The notes under the pieces are model-generated. The model saw only the letters and a program-made list of their open reading frames with translations, had not been told where the DNA came from and searched no databases. Source: Cristatella mucedo (lineage: Eukaryota; Bryozoa; Phylactolaemata; Cristatellidae). Taken from it: 64,000 bases of DNA. This document shows, piece after piece, positions 10,738-22,282 of the stretch (the first letter of the stretch is position 1; every line of letters starts with the position of its first letter). The DNA is taken from the NCBI GenBank assembly GCA_009760855.2, contig WPIO01000326.1, positions 1 to 64,000 on the forward strand, written 5' to 3'. The position numbers and the translations under genes are program-made.

Positions 10738-13700
10738 ATGAGTGACTCGGATGACGAGGATGAAGTTGGACCCGGCTTCATTATAGCCGGAAAATTCAAG
10801 GTTCTCAACAAGCTCGGTAGCGGTTCGTTCGGCGATATTTACAAAGCCGTGGTCATCGCCACCGGCAAGGAAGTCGCCGTCAAAATGGAGCTGGCGGAAA
10901 CAAAACACCCTCAGCTAATTATGGAAAAGAAGCTGTATCAGTCGCTCGACGGCGGCAGAGGCATCCCGCACGTATATTACTTCGGACAGGAGGAGGAATA
11001 TAACGTTCTGATTATCGACCTCTTGGGTCCAAGCCTCGAGGATTTGTTCAATTTCTGCTCGCGCAAATTCTCACTAAAAACCGTCCTTATGCTTGTCGAT
11101 CAGCTGCTGCAGCGCATTAATTTTGTTCATGATCGGCGCTTCCTTCACCGGGATATTAAGCCGGACAATTTTCTCATGGGACTCGCTCGGCACTGCAACA
11201 TCGTATATGTAATCGACTTCGGCTTGGCCAAGCGTTACATGGACGGCAAGGGAAGACACATCGCCTACAGAGAGGACAAAAGTCTCATTGGAACTGCACG
11301 CTATGCCAGCATAAATGCCCACAGAGGCAGAGAGCAGAGCCGCAGAGATGATTTGGAGGCACTTGGATATGTTTTCGTATACTTTCAGAAGGGTACCCTT
11401 CCTTGGCAGGGACTGAAGGCTGACAATAAGAACCAAAAGTACGACCGGATCATGGAGAAAAAGATGTCCACGCCGACAACTTCTCTCTGCAGGGTATGTG
11501 CTTTCCAGGTTTCTCCAGCTTGACCTGACCGTTACGCTATTATTGCAGTTGCTTCGGCAGCGCCACTCATCGGAATTGTGTTATGTCGTTAGAAAATTAC
11601 TGGTTGCTGTGACAATGCGTTGGTAGCGTCGCCGAGTGTGAGCACCCGATGCGTCAGGGTGGTCCCATGTGGATGCCTGCAAATAGAAGCACTAAGCAGT
11701 TTCGACGACTTTCATTTTTTATTCACTAAGCGTAAAAGGACATGTAGAGAGAATAAGATTTTCGGTGAGCTATTCCTAGCTCTGGATTGAACTCGGTGCC
11801 TGTCTTTGATGCTGCATTTTTTTTTAGATAGTTAGATGCAACGGGTTGACTTGGTAAAACCTGTTGCACACTTGCAAGACGCACCGTTATGAGAGGTGGC
11901 CTCAGGCACTTATGTGTACGCTCCAACATCAAAAGGAGTTTCCCATATAGCCAGATCCGGTATAATAGTCACCTTGCAGCAAAACCTTGGATGCGTGGGG
12001 ATGGGGGCGCGGTAAGAGACCTGTAATTTCGACCGTCCGGCCTTTATTTGCCGGTAGAGCAGGTTTCACCCTGATCGATTGGTACGATGGTTAACATTAC
12101 CTACACAAAGCGCAAGATTTAATTGGGCTCTCCAAACAAGGATTTTTTGTAATTTTATAAAGAGATACCCACCGACAGCCTTTCTGCTTTCTGCCGGGCC
12201 TTAGCTAAGCTGTTAGGTGCTAGCAGTTTAAGTCTCAGAACGTGGGTTCGAGACCACCGGCAGACAATATTTTATTTCCAGCTTCAGGTGAAGCGACTGA
12301 TGCCAAGGCTGTTCCGGTGAAATACAAATGAGGTACAAATATTGATATAATGAGGTACAAATTCCGGTGAAATACAAATGAGTCAAATCTCTTTACTTTA
12401 GTGATGAGTCATTTGGAGTAACTTGAGTAGGCAGCCAGTTTGGCACAGAAAGTTTGCTGTTTGGTGCTGCTTGCACTGTTTCGGGATGCAAGGATGACAT
12501 GTATTTACTTGCTGCCGGCTGTGGTGCATCCTTTCCAGCGGTCATGAACGGCTACGTCCATGCATCTCTTTTCCTTGAATCTTCCCAACTCAACCATTCT
12601 TCTCACTTCTATTTGTTGTGTAAGATGGAGTCTGTTGGCTAGTGTATGCCAACCTAAAGTTTCATAGCAACATTGTGCTGTACGAAAACTCTCCAGAGTA
12701 ATGCCCACTTAATATGTATGGCTTTGTGTGCATGTCATGTAGGCGGAGATGCATAATTTCGTGCTTAAAATCGGCTGCACTGGTGCAGAGTTGGCGCATG
12801 CCTAATCGGAGCTACATGTGCCGCACTCAATTTGAGTGCAGTGATGGTTTTTCTTTCAATGAGCAAGTCGCGTCCCTTCAAATGATGCTGTGGATTTCCA
12901 CTCACGTTTAAGAAATAATCCCGTTAGCTCGTGGCTCTCTTGCTGTCATCCATCGAATCCCACAAGTGCCACTAAACGTCTTGACAGTGACGCGAAGGTC
13001 GGTAGAATATTCTTTCGAAGTAACTCGTGATCCTCGTTGATTTCTATTGCTGTTGGTAACACAGCGAGATATTGGTATTGCCCTCGCTGGCGACTCGTCA
13101 AAGACTGGCCCTCCTGCTCACCAGTTTCCTCTTGCCGACTCTGATTTTGTCATCTAGTCGTCATTACAAAATATCAGAACTGGTTGCACCTGTGCTACGG
13201 TAGACAAACTTTAGTGATTGGAGAAAAAGTTCAAGTCAAATCACGGTATTCAGCCAGCAATAGATAATACTGATCCTATCGAGATGTAGCTGTAGATGTT
13301 ACTGATAACGTGCAGAGAAAAATATTTTCATAAAAACAGATCAGTTGAACAAGGCAGACAAAACTAGCCAGTGTGTGATAATGGCTAATAGAGATTGATA
13401 ACCTGGAAGACGTATATGGTGCTTACAACGGAATTTGTAAGGATATATAAACCCTGCATAACTGACATCATGTATATCTCATTAGACTCAGGTCTTGTTC
13501 CTTCATCCTTTAAAAAAAGAGTTTATTGTTAGGCCAATCATTTAGAAGGCAATGCCAGACCAGGAGACTAAAGCAATTTTCGCCCAGTTTCTCTACAGCT
13601 ATTCATGTGAAAGACACGAAACGAGTAGTGGCAGACCTGTCAAGCTGTTATATATAAACTTCAAACCTGGCAAGTTCCAGTCTTGTTTCAGAACTAATTA

Positions 13701-15075
13701 CTTCACGGTCAGCACTGTTGCAACTGTTAAACTACCTTTTCGGGAATTTGTGCTTGAGATAATCCGTCTGCTTGTTTTGCTGGATCTTTAAGCAGCGTTT
13801 AATAACATCGATTGGTGAACAACTGTACAGCTAGGCTTATGCCATGCACTGTCTTCCCAACAGCGAGCATACTGGCATCAAGGTTCAGTCACTCACTTTT
13901 AGGTCCTTTCATTCTCATGCTCCAGCCCACCAGTCTGAACTGCTTCCCAATCAAACTAGACATCGTTACCACCAGCTCCTGTGTCTCAAGTCGCTTAGCT
14001 GGACCCTAACCAGCTTCAAATCCTTAGGAGATCGTGCCTTTAGTTCGTACACTCCAAAAACCCCAGGACTCATTCCGGCTGGAGTCATGACACCTCCCCC
14101 CTCCGACTTGACTACGTTTAAAAAGAAGCTGAAAACGTACGTGTTCCTTACAGAATTCGCCTGGTCCTGGTGAATCGTCCTTGTGTAGTGTGCTTGTTAC
14201 ATGCTGACCCTGCGAATGTTATCACTAACCGATTGACATGCTTCCTGGAGAGCACACGCAAAGCGCCTAGAACGAGATTAGTTCACTTGGGCGCTCTACA
14301 AATGTCTTATTATACTGGTTATTGTTATTACTACTATAAGGGTAACTCACGAAGTCCAAATCTGGCCGTTCGTCGGGCAGGGACGGCGTGAGCAGCGCTC
14401 CGCCAGGGAGCGCTGCTGTCGCCATAATCCGTTAAGAGGAGCAGGGCAGCACCTTTCAGTGAGCCTCCTCCTGGCCCGCGTTGCCAAGCGGTCGCTGCTT
14501 TCAAGCTTCAGGTCCTCCTCCTACCTGCAGCTTCAATGTACGGCCCGTACGGGTGAGTGGGGGAGTCCCTGCGGCTGCACGGATCTGCCGGAGCGGCAGC
14601 TAGATCGATAGGTACGCCTTTCGGTTTCATTCAGAGGTGAGTTGGCGCTGCCACTGCTGCCGATGCCGTCGCGAGAGTGTAGCTTCAGTTTTTGTACGCC
14701 TTGTCTCCAGCTAAGAGTTGGAGTAGTGCGAAGCCTACGCGTGAAGCCTAGAGAGGCACGGCTCGGCGATTTGCCCAGGTCGCGTGCAGACTTGGAGCTT
14801 TTTTTTAGGGGCTGCCTGTAGAATTTCAAGACTACCTTGACTACGTGAAAAACCTCGAGTTCAAGGAAGCTCCCGACTACATATATCTGCGGCAGCGCTT
14901 TCGTTACCTTTTCCTTCACAATAACTTCCTGTGCGACTATAAGTACGACTGGACGATACTGAAATACCAAAACGAGTCGTCCAGTACAGTGGACCAAAGT
15001 CACACGGTCGCAGGAACCGGCCGACCGACCACGGAGCAAAGCTATTTTGAAGACAACGACACTGGCGGCGCTTAA
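10738..15075 (+). CDS. Casein kinase 1 alpha-like (CK1-B), complete, two coding exons
   Basis: Coding exons are 10738-11493 and 14809-15075, giving 340 aa. The exon 1 donor is AGG|GTATGT and exon 2 follows TTTTTTAG; the join is phase 0. I chose ATG 10738 (Met-Ser-Asp-Ser-Asp); an in-frame ATG lies 9 bases upstream. Exon 1 is the kinase domain: G-loop GSGSFG (27-32), VAVK Lys49, HRDIKPDN (137-144), DFG (160-162), [11 protein letters not shown] and [13 protein letters not shown], all expected CK1 residues. Exon 2 gives [20 protein letters not shown], then the CDYKYDWT end and a Ser/Thr-rich acidic tail ending Thr-Gly-Gly-Ala. By family knowledge this is a cytosolic/nuclear acidophilic Ser/Thr kinase. 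Oddities: an acidic N-terminus (SDSDDEDE) and only one coding intron. It lies 7.3 kb after CK1-A on the same strand, so they are tandem paralogues. The reading frame is intact. Confidence 0.92.
12195..12290 (+). repeat. SINE-B-like head fragment
   Basis: It reads GGGCCTTAGCTAAGCTGTTA, then a B-box-like GTGGGTTCGAGACCACCGGC, in the head layout of SINE-B. The core (GGTGATAGCCGT...) is absent, so assignment is tentative. Confidence 0.35.
12440..12720 (+). mobile_element. LINE-B 3' end fragment
   Basis: It resembles the LINE-B 3' region: a TTTCCAGCGGTCATGAACGG block, a TTGTTGTGTAAGATGGAGTC block, then CTCTCCAGAGTAATGCCCAC. The same order appears at 31370-31625 and 27355-27630. Confidence 0.5.
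13440..14345 (+). mobile_element. L2-A LINE, degenerate body and 3' end
   Basis: Fragments of RT (CFRTNY..., LLVLLDL at about 13684-13790) and the ORF2 C-terminus ([28 protein letters not shown] at 13990-14150) are in different frames with stops. The 3' tail AGCGCCTAGAACGAGATTAG...GGGCGC is at about 14260-14320. This is a dead copy. Confidence 0.7.
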
Positions 15076-16344
15076 ATGACTAGCTCTCGCCGCCACTACC
15101 TAGCGCCCCGCCCGCTGCAAACAAAGGCGCATGTAGCCAAATTACTTTTGATATTTGGTTCTGCCTTACAGCGACTTAACATCCGGGCAGCAGACAGCAG
15201 CTCTCTGCTGCGTTGGGCTTCCACCTACCTGGATAGGCATACTCCTCAATGGCATGACTCCATTTTTTTACTGAGTAAAATTTTGGCTCGTGCATTGCTG
15301 CACAAGTGCTTCTTGAACCGATGCGCTCGCGCCCCTTAGCTCGACGTCCACAGCACAAGACCAATGAGACCGCGGTACGGTCTCTATACGAATAGGAACG
15401 GCACTACAGCTAGTCTCGGCACGCGAGAGGGTTTCGCAAATGCTTCGAATGGAGGGGGGAGACTCTCGGAACGCCAGGTGAGCCGGCTCCACTTTACCGA
15501 GTTGGTCCGGAGCGAATTCCGAGAGCTCACTAGTCGCGAACGTTGCCTACATCAACTGGACAGCTGCCCCGGGCTCCAGACCAACCGCAAGTCCCATTCA
15601 AAAAAGTCGACGCCCATGTGCGTTCGGTGCCCACAGCATGCGAGCCGTGGCTGCAGTGTTCGGTGGGCGGCAAGACGTAGGTGAAACCTATCCTTTGCAA
15701 GATTACCCCTATCGGCATGCTCCTGCTGCTTTGCCTGCTTCAAGCCAGTCTCTATTTTCGCCCCCCCCCCCCAGTGCCTATCGGGTGATGCTGGTGGGGG
15801 GCTCGTGCAAGCTATTGGCAACCTCGTTTTGCAGCCTAGGAGTCCGACGCGAACCTCACGACACGCTGCTCGGTCGGCTGGCCTAGCCTGCCCACTGGAG
15901 ATCATCCCACAACATCACAACATCGACAGCACGGCGTCGCCCGAGCGCACAGGCGACGACGGCCGAGTGCTCTGAGCGTTTTTTTTTAATCGTTGCAGCA
16001 CGCTGCACCGAGAGAAACTTGTGCAAGGCCTCTACACCGGCGTCTGCTTCCGAGGCTCAAGCTCTTCTTCTGCGCAGGCAGCGTCAGACGCCGGCTCAGA
16101 GGAGGGGGAGGGAGAAGGAGCCCAGAAAACAGGTGCCCGCTCACTGCTGCTGCTGGCACGGAAAGAGGCCGGGCTCGCGTGCGCAGGCACCGCCTGGCAC
16201 GTCCCCATTCCCCCAAGAGGGGGGGAGGAGGCGTTGGGAGGAGAAGCGTCGAACGCCGGTGGCAAAGCTTTGCTGAGGCCACAGCAAAGAGGTCAGTCAG
16301 CTGTTGCCTCCACTTTCACCCGCTTGTCACGTGAGGCCATTGAA

Positions 16345-16598
16345 ATGGCTTCGCCACCGTCAGCGGCATCACTCAGGCCGCCGCAGCTGCAGCAGCCGCT
16401 GTCCAGCGCGAAAGACGACTCCTCCGGGAGCCTGCCGTCTCGAGCAGCGCTTGCGCACTCTGACGGGTCTGCCGCCAGTGCCGTCGCCGCTCTCTTGAGG
16501 AGGCCTACCGAGCAGCACCCGGCCGGGCGCGCCACGAGCGCAGCCTCAGCCTCGCCGCTCTCCTCTGCTGCTGCGGCCGGCGCTGCTTCCGGTGGTGG
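16345..16598 (+). CDS. Possible 5' coding exon of an unidentified plus-strand gene
   Basis: ATG 16345 opens an 84-codon Ala/Ser/Pro-rich frame (starting MASPPSAASLRPPQLQQPL). It runs to a GTGAGC donor at 16599, just before an in-frame TGA. Low-complexity, disordered N-terminal exons in CpG islands look like this, but so do chance frames in GC-rich DNA. No partner exon was found downstream, so this is inference only. Confidence 0.2.
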
Positions 16599-17224
16599 GT
16601 GAGCCACGCTGGCGCCCCCAGATCCGTCGTGGCGTCCGTTGAGGCGGAGGCAGACGGCAGCAGCAGCCTGTTCAGCCCACTGGCGCCTCTTGTGCCTGCA
16701 GCGCAAAGATGGGGCGACTCGGAGGTTCCGCAAATAAAAGCCGCGGTGGTGTGACTTCCCGCGGCGGAAGGCAGGGCGCAGCCAATGCTTCCTTTGAAGA
16801 GTGAGCTACGCTGCAGAGGCACCGGCTCCCCTCAATGCATTGCTTGCAAGCGCGTACCTCTTTACAAGTACACTGTACAATATTCATGGCATACATTGTA
16901 CAGGCATGTACAGTGCATGTTTGCAGAGGTCACTTACATGCAGGACTAGAGCGCGGTACAGAAGGAAAGGCGAATGATTTCCAAGGCAGTGGCTGTAAAA
17001 TAATGCTTCTTTGCACCATAGCCACTGCCGGCCCATCAGCCAACTAGCATCTTCTCGGTCACCCTTTTTTTTAGGATTACTCGCGAACGAAGGGGTGCAT
17101 GAAAGATGAAACGACTTCCGGGCCCTAGACTGCTAACTGGAGCCGTTGCTCAGCGCCAGCCATCGCCATCGCCCTGCTTGTTTCGTCAAAGTACCCATGA
17201 CGTTGTACACATAACACGTTCTGT

Positions 17225-17268
17225 TGTCCACTCGCATGCCTGGTTGTGCACTCGCATGCCTGGTTGTG
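17225..17268. repeat. About 20-bp tandem repeat, two full copies
   Basis: The unit CACTCGCATGCCTGGTTGTG occurs twice in a row, with partial units on either side (TTGTC before, CACTTTCACG after). It is a local minisatellite. Confidence 0.7.
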
Positions 17269-17499
17269 CACTTTCACGTCATTCAAACGGACAAACTCTT
17301 TGCCAGTGGCCACGGGCAGCTATTCTTGCAAAGCACAGCTAAGCTTATGTTCATTTTCCTAAATCCAATGAACGAGGCATTTGGAATTCACAAGGAGTTT
17401 TGCCTTTTAATTTCGATATGTACACGAAGTGCTTCAAGCGCTGCTTGCTTCCTCCCCAAGCTAGTGGGCGGCATCGGGCGACTCCAAGCGCGGTGTGTG

Positions 17500-19345
17500 G
17501 ACCTTTACTCAACGTCTGCGTAATACCTTCGGGTATTCTGCTGATGTCGACAGGCCTTCATCGGCTGGTCAGTAAGAACCTCCCTGCATCCTGCTTTCGC
17601 CCTGTCCAGCGCTCGGCTATCCAACCTAAAACCCGTAATTTTAAAGCGCTGCTTAGCACTCGTGGTAGTAGCTCACTAAACGTGCCTCACTATGTTGTAA
17701 AAAGTCGACCTCGGCGGTTACTAAGGTTTCATTCAAATTCTTAGGCCGGTCCGGCTACATGCCACCTGGCTTGCAAGCCACTCTATCGACATCACACAGT
17801 TATTGGATAGCCTCCTAAATTCCGCCTCTGACATTTCCGCTCGCTAAAAACCAAGGGGTTGCACATCCGCGCTCAGGCTGTCCAGAAGAAGCTAGATGAA
17901 TTTTCTGCAGACCGAGACGTGGTTAACACCTTGCTCTCGTAGCCGTGTAGCTGAGACGGCCCCATCCGGGTTCTCATTCTTTCAGTGCGTCCATGTGATC
18001 TGACAAGGTGGGTGGTTAGGTTGCTATTGTTCGTGTTCGGTAACAAGACCCGAGGTTTTTCACATTGGCCATCGTTTGAATCAACTGCTATCAGGTCCCC
18101 ATCAAAGACCATGCTCTCACAGTTGCGATCTACCGACCTCCTTCTGGCTGTCTAACCTTGTTTATTATGGAGGGTTATCGGAGTTCCTTACTATAACATT
18201 TGTGTGCGAAAGACCGTTACTGATTGCAGGAGACTTCAACATTCACGTTGAAAACCCTAGCAATAGTCGGCACTGATTTCCTGACTGTCTGGAGAACTTA
18301 AGTTTGGTCCAACATGTTAATCATACCACTCACATTGGTGACCATAACCTGGCTCTCATTATCACTTTGGATGTCTGCCCCACTTACCTTGTTGCTTGCC
18401 TCCTAACCATCTCAGATCATTGTTCAGTCTTGTTTACTGTTCCGTTGTACGTGCAGGGTAAAGTCGAGTTTGTCCAGCGAGGCAACTTTAAAAAAAGCAT
18501 TGAAGGATACATTTTTTAAATCTGTCTGTAATGCAGGTCTTTTTTATCTGCACCCAGACATGATCAAAAGCCTCGATAACCTCACTGAAGCAGTGAAAGT
18601 GAACCTTAGGAGTGCCCTTGATGCGAATGCTCCTGTACATTATATCAGTGCACTGAGTCGTGGAGATTCCTTTCAATTTACCAAACCACTTCAAAAGATG
18701 TGCTGTATTAAGTGCATACTTGAATGCCGCTTTAAAAAGTCAGAGTCTGATGACGATCATTCAATGTCAAAGGCTTCTGCAGAGTCTATACCCAGAAGCT
18801 TAGAAAAGCCAGGGTTTCTTTTTTTCACTCGAAAACCAATGTCCTGCCAGTCGGACCAAAAACAGATTTACAAGACGGTGAACAATTTGCTAGCCAATTC
18901 TGAGAGGTTTCACTCCCCAGATGTTAGCTGCTCGGCCGACAGGTTTTCAGCCTTCTTCACTGAAAAATGCCGAACATTCGTGCCGCCACAAAGCACCCTC
19001 CGACTAAAGCAATAAGTGAGTCAAAACCTGTGACCTTCCTTAAGAGATTTCCCACGGTTTCTGCATGCGATGTGGCTATCTTAATAAAATCTAGTAAAAG
19101 GAGCATGTCTCCAGAAGACCCTATACCACCTCTTCTGTGGTCTTCATTCGCAGACAAACTTGGCCCAACCATAACTGAGATTTTTAATGCTTCTGTGAAT
19201 AATGGGGTTGTACCCAAGTCTTTTGGCTACCGAATGAGTACCGAGAGCCGCTCAGTCTTTGAGTACGCTCTAGAAAAATCTCTTGTGTAACAGCCACATA
19301 GCCTTTGCGGAGTTACAGATGGAGATAAATTACATGACATCACAT
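17500..19345 (+). mobile_element. LINE-B copy: endonuclease and linker joined to 3' tail, RT core deleted
   Basis: Broken frames show an APE-type endonuclease (TETWLT at about 17910-17930; LLIAGDFNIHVENPSNS at 18215-18265; THIGDHNLALIIT at 18331-18369; ISDHCSVLF at 18409-18435). They are followed by the pre-RT linker (NLLANSERFHSPDV, FSAFFTEKCRTF at 18875-18975). RT begins (SPEDPIPPLLW at 19109-19141; NNGVVPKSF at 19198-19224), then the sequence switches at about 19226 directly to the LINE-B 3' tail (YRMSTESRS, ...GGAGTTACAGATGGAGATAA). The RT catalytic core and C-terminus are absent. Several frameshifts and stops make it non-functional. Confidence 0.75.
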
Positions 19346-19602
19346 TACAAGCCCAACGTATGGGTGGCCAACTTCATAAAACTTGAGATGGTGTCATCCT
19401 GCACTGGCAGAGCAGGCACTGCCGTCCCCAAATTAGAGCCCTCAATAGCACGGTAGGTCTCTTATCTTTCTACCTCTACCTCTACTTCTTACTACCAATG
19501 AATTACATTTTATCTTGACTCTTTGCGGTCCAACCAATCACGGACAATCAGCATTTCCCAAAGGATGCTAGGACTAAGCCTTGTCCAGGGACAGAGGTAT
19601 CA

Positions 19603-19800
19603 CGAACAACGTATTGGTACTGGAAGTGGATACTTAAGGAGATAATTCGTGGCCACTTCAAAAGTATAGACAAAATGATCACCACATTCCAGCAGCTTAC
19701 GATCGAAGCTGCTGTCTGCAAATAGCAACCTTCCAGCTAGGTAGGCGTTGCCACCGTTTTTCCTACAGAGCCGACCATACATGTTTCCAGCAGGGCACAC
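19603..19800 (-). other. Unidentified coding-looking ORF segment
   Basis: The minus strand reads GNMYGRLCRKNGGNAYLAGR, then LLFADSSFDRKLLECGDHFV and YTFEVATNYLL before a stop. The composition is protein-like (balanced, with G/N/A and aromatic residues), unlike the low-complexity frames nearby. I do not recognise the family. It could be an exon of a minus-strand gene or a relic of a mobile-element protein. Confidence 0.3.
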
Positions 19801-20297
19801 CCAGCACACCGAGATCAAGGGCTTTCTTCCCTCCTCTGATTGAGAGGTTTTGCGGCAGGTGCCAGATGCTGGCCCAGCATGTCAGATGCAGCCGAGAATG
19901 AGGCAGATAGAGTGCTGAGCTTGAAGCCTCTAGAAAACGATACGATTCCGACGAATTGGTCACACAAAAGCTTGATCGTGCTCATGCAGCCTTTACAGAC
20001 CCATGCGGTCGGTGTGGATGCAAACGATGCAATCCCGGCTGGCTCAGGCCACGACACAAGAGAGAAGCCCCACTAAAGGGTCTGCCGGCTCACCTGAGCA
20101 CACACGCGTCTAACACTAAGCTGGAAGCTACTGGCGAGAAAGAGTCACGAGGAGCACAGAGAAATGTACCCCACAGAAACAGCTCTCCCACAATTCACCT
20201 GCACCGCCACAGTAGTCATGGTACCATCAAGGAGGCCGTGCATATGCAAACAAGTTATTACTGCTCTGCAAAATTTGTAGAGGTAGGAAAATCTTAC

Positions 20298-20371
20298 CAT
20301 ACAGTGGTGACGTATTCGTCTCCGTTGAGCTTGGCAACAGCGGTGTACAGGCGGTCACTGCTTCGGCAGCA
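20298..20371 (-). CDS. Possible 74-bp exon of an unidentified minus-strand gene
   Basis: On the minus strand an acceptor TTTGTAG precedes, and a GTAAGA donor follows, a frame reading SDRLYTAVAKLNGDEYVTTV. Both splice sites are good and the peptide is protein-like. The family is not recognised and the joining exons are not established. Confidence 0.3.
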
Positions 20372-21287
20372 CTACAAAGATTCTTCGTCAGTAAAGACAA
20401 TTTACGTCATAGAGCAAGCAGAATTTGCAAGGGATATATAGAGGTAGAATGGAAGCAATGCCCAGACACAAACATAAGAACATCGGGCTCTGCCATGCCA
20501 CATTGCTGCCTTACCAACAATAGACGCAGCTGCTCTCGGGTACTAAGGAGGTACCAAGACAGGAGGGGGCCGAGGCTACTGGAGGCCGAGGCGGAAGCAG
20601 TTAATTGCACACGGGCGAGAGTACAACCAGCCATGCATTGATGGCTGAGGGCCTGCGACTGGCTTTTAACTTATTGAAACTTGCGGCAGGTCTGAGCCTG
20701 CAGGACAGACACGGCAGTGCCGTTTCAATTCTTCGGATGGATAGGACACGTGTGGCTTCACACCTGCTCACTAGGCCACTCTGTCCAAGGAGCAGCCATC
20801 CAGAAAGTGACGGTGGATAAGTTGATTGAAAATTTTCAAAATAGGATAGCATTTAAAGTGTAGCATGGTATTGGAAACTATCGTTATGAGCATATAAAAT
20901 GTGCTCACAGGCCGAGTACACCGATGTGCAGCTTCAGCCTTCTGTGGTGCCGAGTTAGGTGGGTGGCGGCGGCGGGCGGTGGTGGGCGGCGGCGGCACAG
21001 CTGCAGCAGCAGGAGTAGGAAGAAGAGGATGGAAGGCATAGCGGGGCAGCAGAGGCAACAGCAGTATGGTTGCGCACCACATCTGATGTCTCCTCCTCAG
21101 ATCTAATAATAACGATAATGATAATCTACAAATCGCTTGACCGTGATGTAGACGTTGAGTCGCTGCTGCAATGGAATATCGACCCGATGTGCCCAAGTCG
21201 CCGGGAGTTGAGGTCTCAGCATTAATGTGGTGGTGGTGGGGGGGGGGGCTTGAAAATAGTGGTAGCAGTGGCAGATAAACAGCTTAC

Positions 21288-21395
21288 CGAGTTGAAATCC
21301 AATGTGTGACCAAGTGACCTGGCATACTCCAGCAAGATCGACTTTGGGCTAACCGCAGTTGGGTACCGATTCCTACGGCAGACAATGACGCAAAG
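21288..21395 (-). CDS. Possible exon of an unidentified minus-strand gene
   Basis: The minus strand has an acceptor CTATAG and a strong GTAAGC donor around a frame that includes RNRYPTAVSPKSILLEYARS followed by LGHTLDFNS. A second in-frame acceptor (CCGTAG) would shorten it to start at 21372. It may belong with the exon-like piece at 20298-20371. I cannot name the gene. Confidence 0.3.
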
Positions 21396-21899
21396 CTATA
21401 GCAGATGAAACTTATCGCTGAGTGCTGCAGGCCGTCAACGACGCGAAGTGCTGAAAATAAAAAAGATATGGCAGCCAGGCAAGGATGCACGGCAGTAGTT
21501 AGTTTGCCGTGGTTTACATTATTGTAACTTGGTTTTTAGATTCTAAGAGCAAACTCCTCCCTTTGCGTTGTGAGTGCCAGCTATGACCACAGCATCAGCT
21601 GCTGCGGGCACGCAATGAGGCGGCCGTGTAACGCGTCTCGCCCCCGGCTCCACAGCCTAGGAAGAGGCTGGTCTGCAAGCCGGCCTCGGCGGCTTGCAGA
21701 AACTCCGTTAAAGAATCCGACAGCATGAAAGCTGGCTAGTGTACGGATCCATCGGAGGGTGTGCAGTCCTCTCGATTATTAAAGTTAAACAGGTGGAAAC
21801 CCCTGCAAGATTTATAAAAAGCAAAAAAGTCCAATGAGATAAATTTGCACTGCTACACCGTAAGCCACTGAAGATTCATTAAAAAAATATTGGGTGATT

Positions 21900-22045
21900 C
21901 AACAGTCTCAATCGTATGGCGGCGTAAGAGCCCTAACGGCTATCACCACCACTTTCGGTGGGTAATAAAAGATTGCCTGCTTCAGGACTCGAACCCACGA
22001 CCTAGATCGTGAAGTGCAAGGATCCTCCCGGGCCAAGATCAATCA
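21900..22045 (-). repeat. SINE-B copy
   Basis: On the minus strand: a B-box-like GTGGGTTCGAGTCCTGAAGC, then the conserved core (ACCACCGAAAG..., GGTGGTGATAGCCGTTAGGG), then CTCTTACGCCGCCATACG. The head, core and tail order matches 26585 and 46450. Confidence 0.7.
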
Positions 22046-22282
22046 GGTGCCATGGGGGTTTCACGCGAAGCCCTCCAAAGAAAGAACAACGTCCTTGATA
22101 GTGGCAGCGTTATGAAGCTGTTCAGCCTGGAGTGAGCTCCTGTTTCCAAGAAAACGCTCGAGAATGAGGTCGGAGCAAAAGGTTTTTCCAAGGTGTTATA
22201 CAAATGCAGAAGGCACAACGACGAAGGAGTCCCACCTGCGCAGAAGAAAGTCACAGATGCTTGCTGTAAGTCGCAGTCTACT

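Larger units (their letters stand above)
11494..14808 (+). other. Single coding intron of CK1-B
   Basis: GT at 11494, AG at 14807-14808. It holds a SINE-B-like piece (12195-12290), a LINE-B 3' end (12440-12720) and a degenerate L2-A body and 3' end (13440-14345). No other exon is seen. Confidence 0.8.
15076..17500. other. GC-rich intergenic stretch after CK1-B
   Basis: This is a CpG-rich region with C- and G-runs (for example about 15764-15773). Several overlapping open frames exist in most frames, which high GC alone would produce. One of them ends at a good splice donor and is listed separately (16345-16598). A small tandem repeat lies at 17225-17268. Confidence 0.4.

Noticed and set aside
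10241..11436. Minus-strand frames over the CK1-B kinase exon and 5' region
   Set aside because: Antisense shadows of the kinase exon; no own motifs.
14533..15096. 187-codon minus-strand frame
   Set aside because: It is antisense to CK1-B exon 2, whose plus-strand frame has clear family motifs.
16732..16738. AATAAA as the CK1-B poly(A) signal
   Set aside because: It lies 1.66 kb after the stop in a GC-rich region with no supporting signals; cannot be assigned.
20405..20852. Frames on both strands between 20.4 and 20.85 kb as exons
   Set aside because: Frames on both strands are similarly long and no consistent splice pair joins them to neighbouring pieces; kept out for lack of support.
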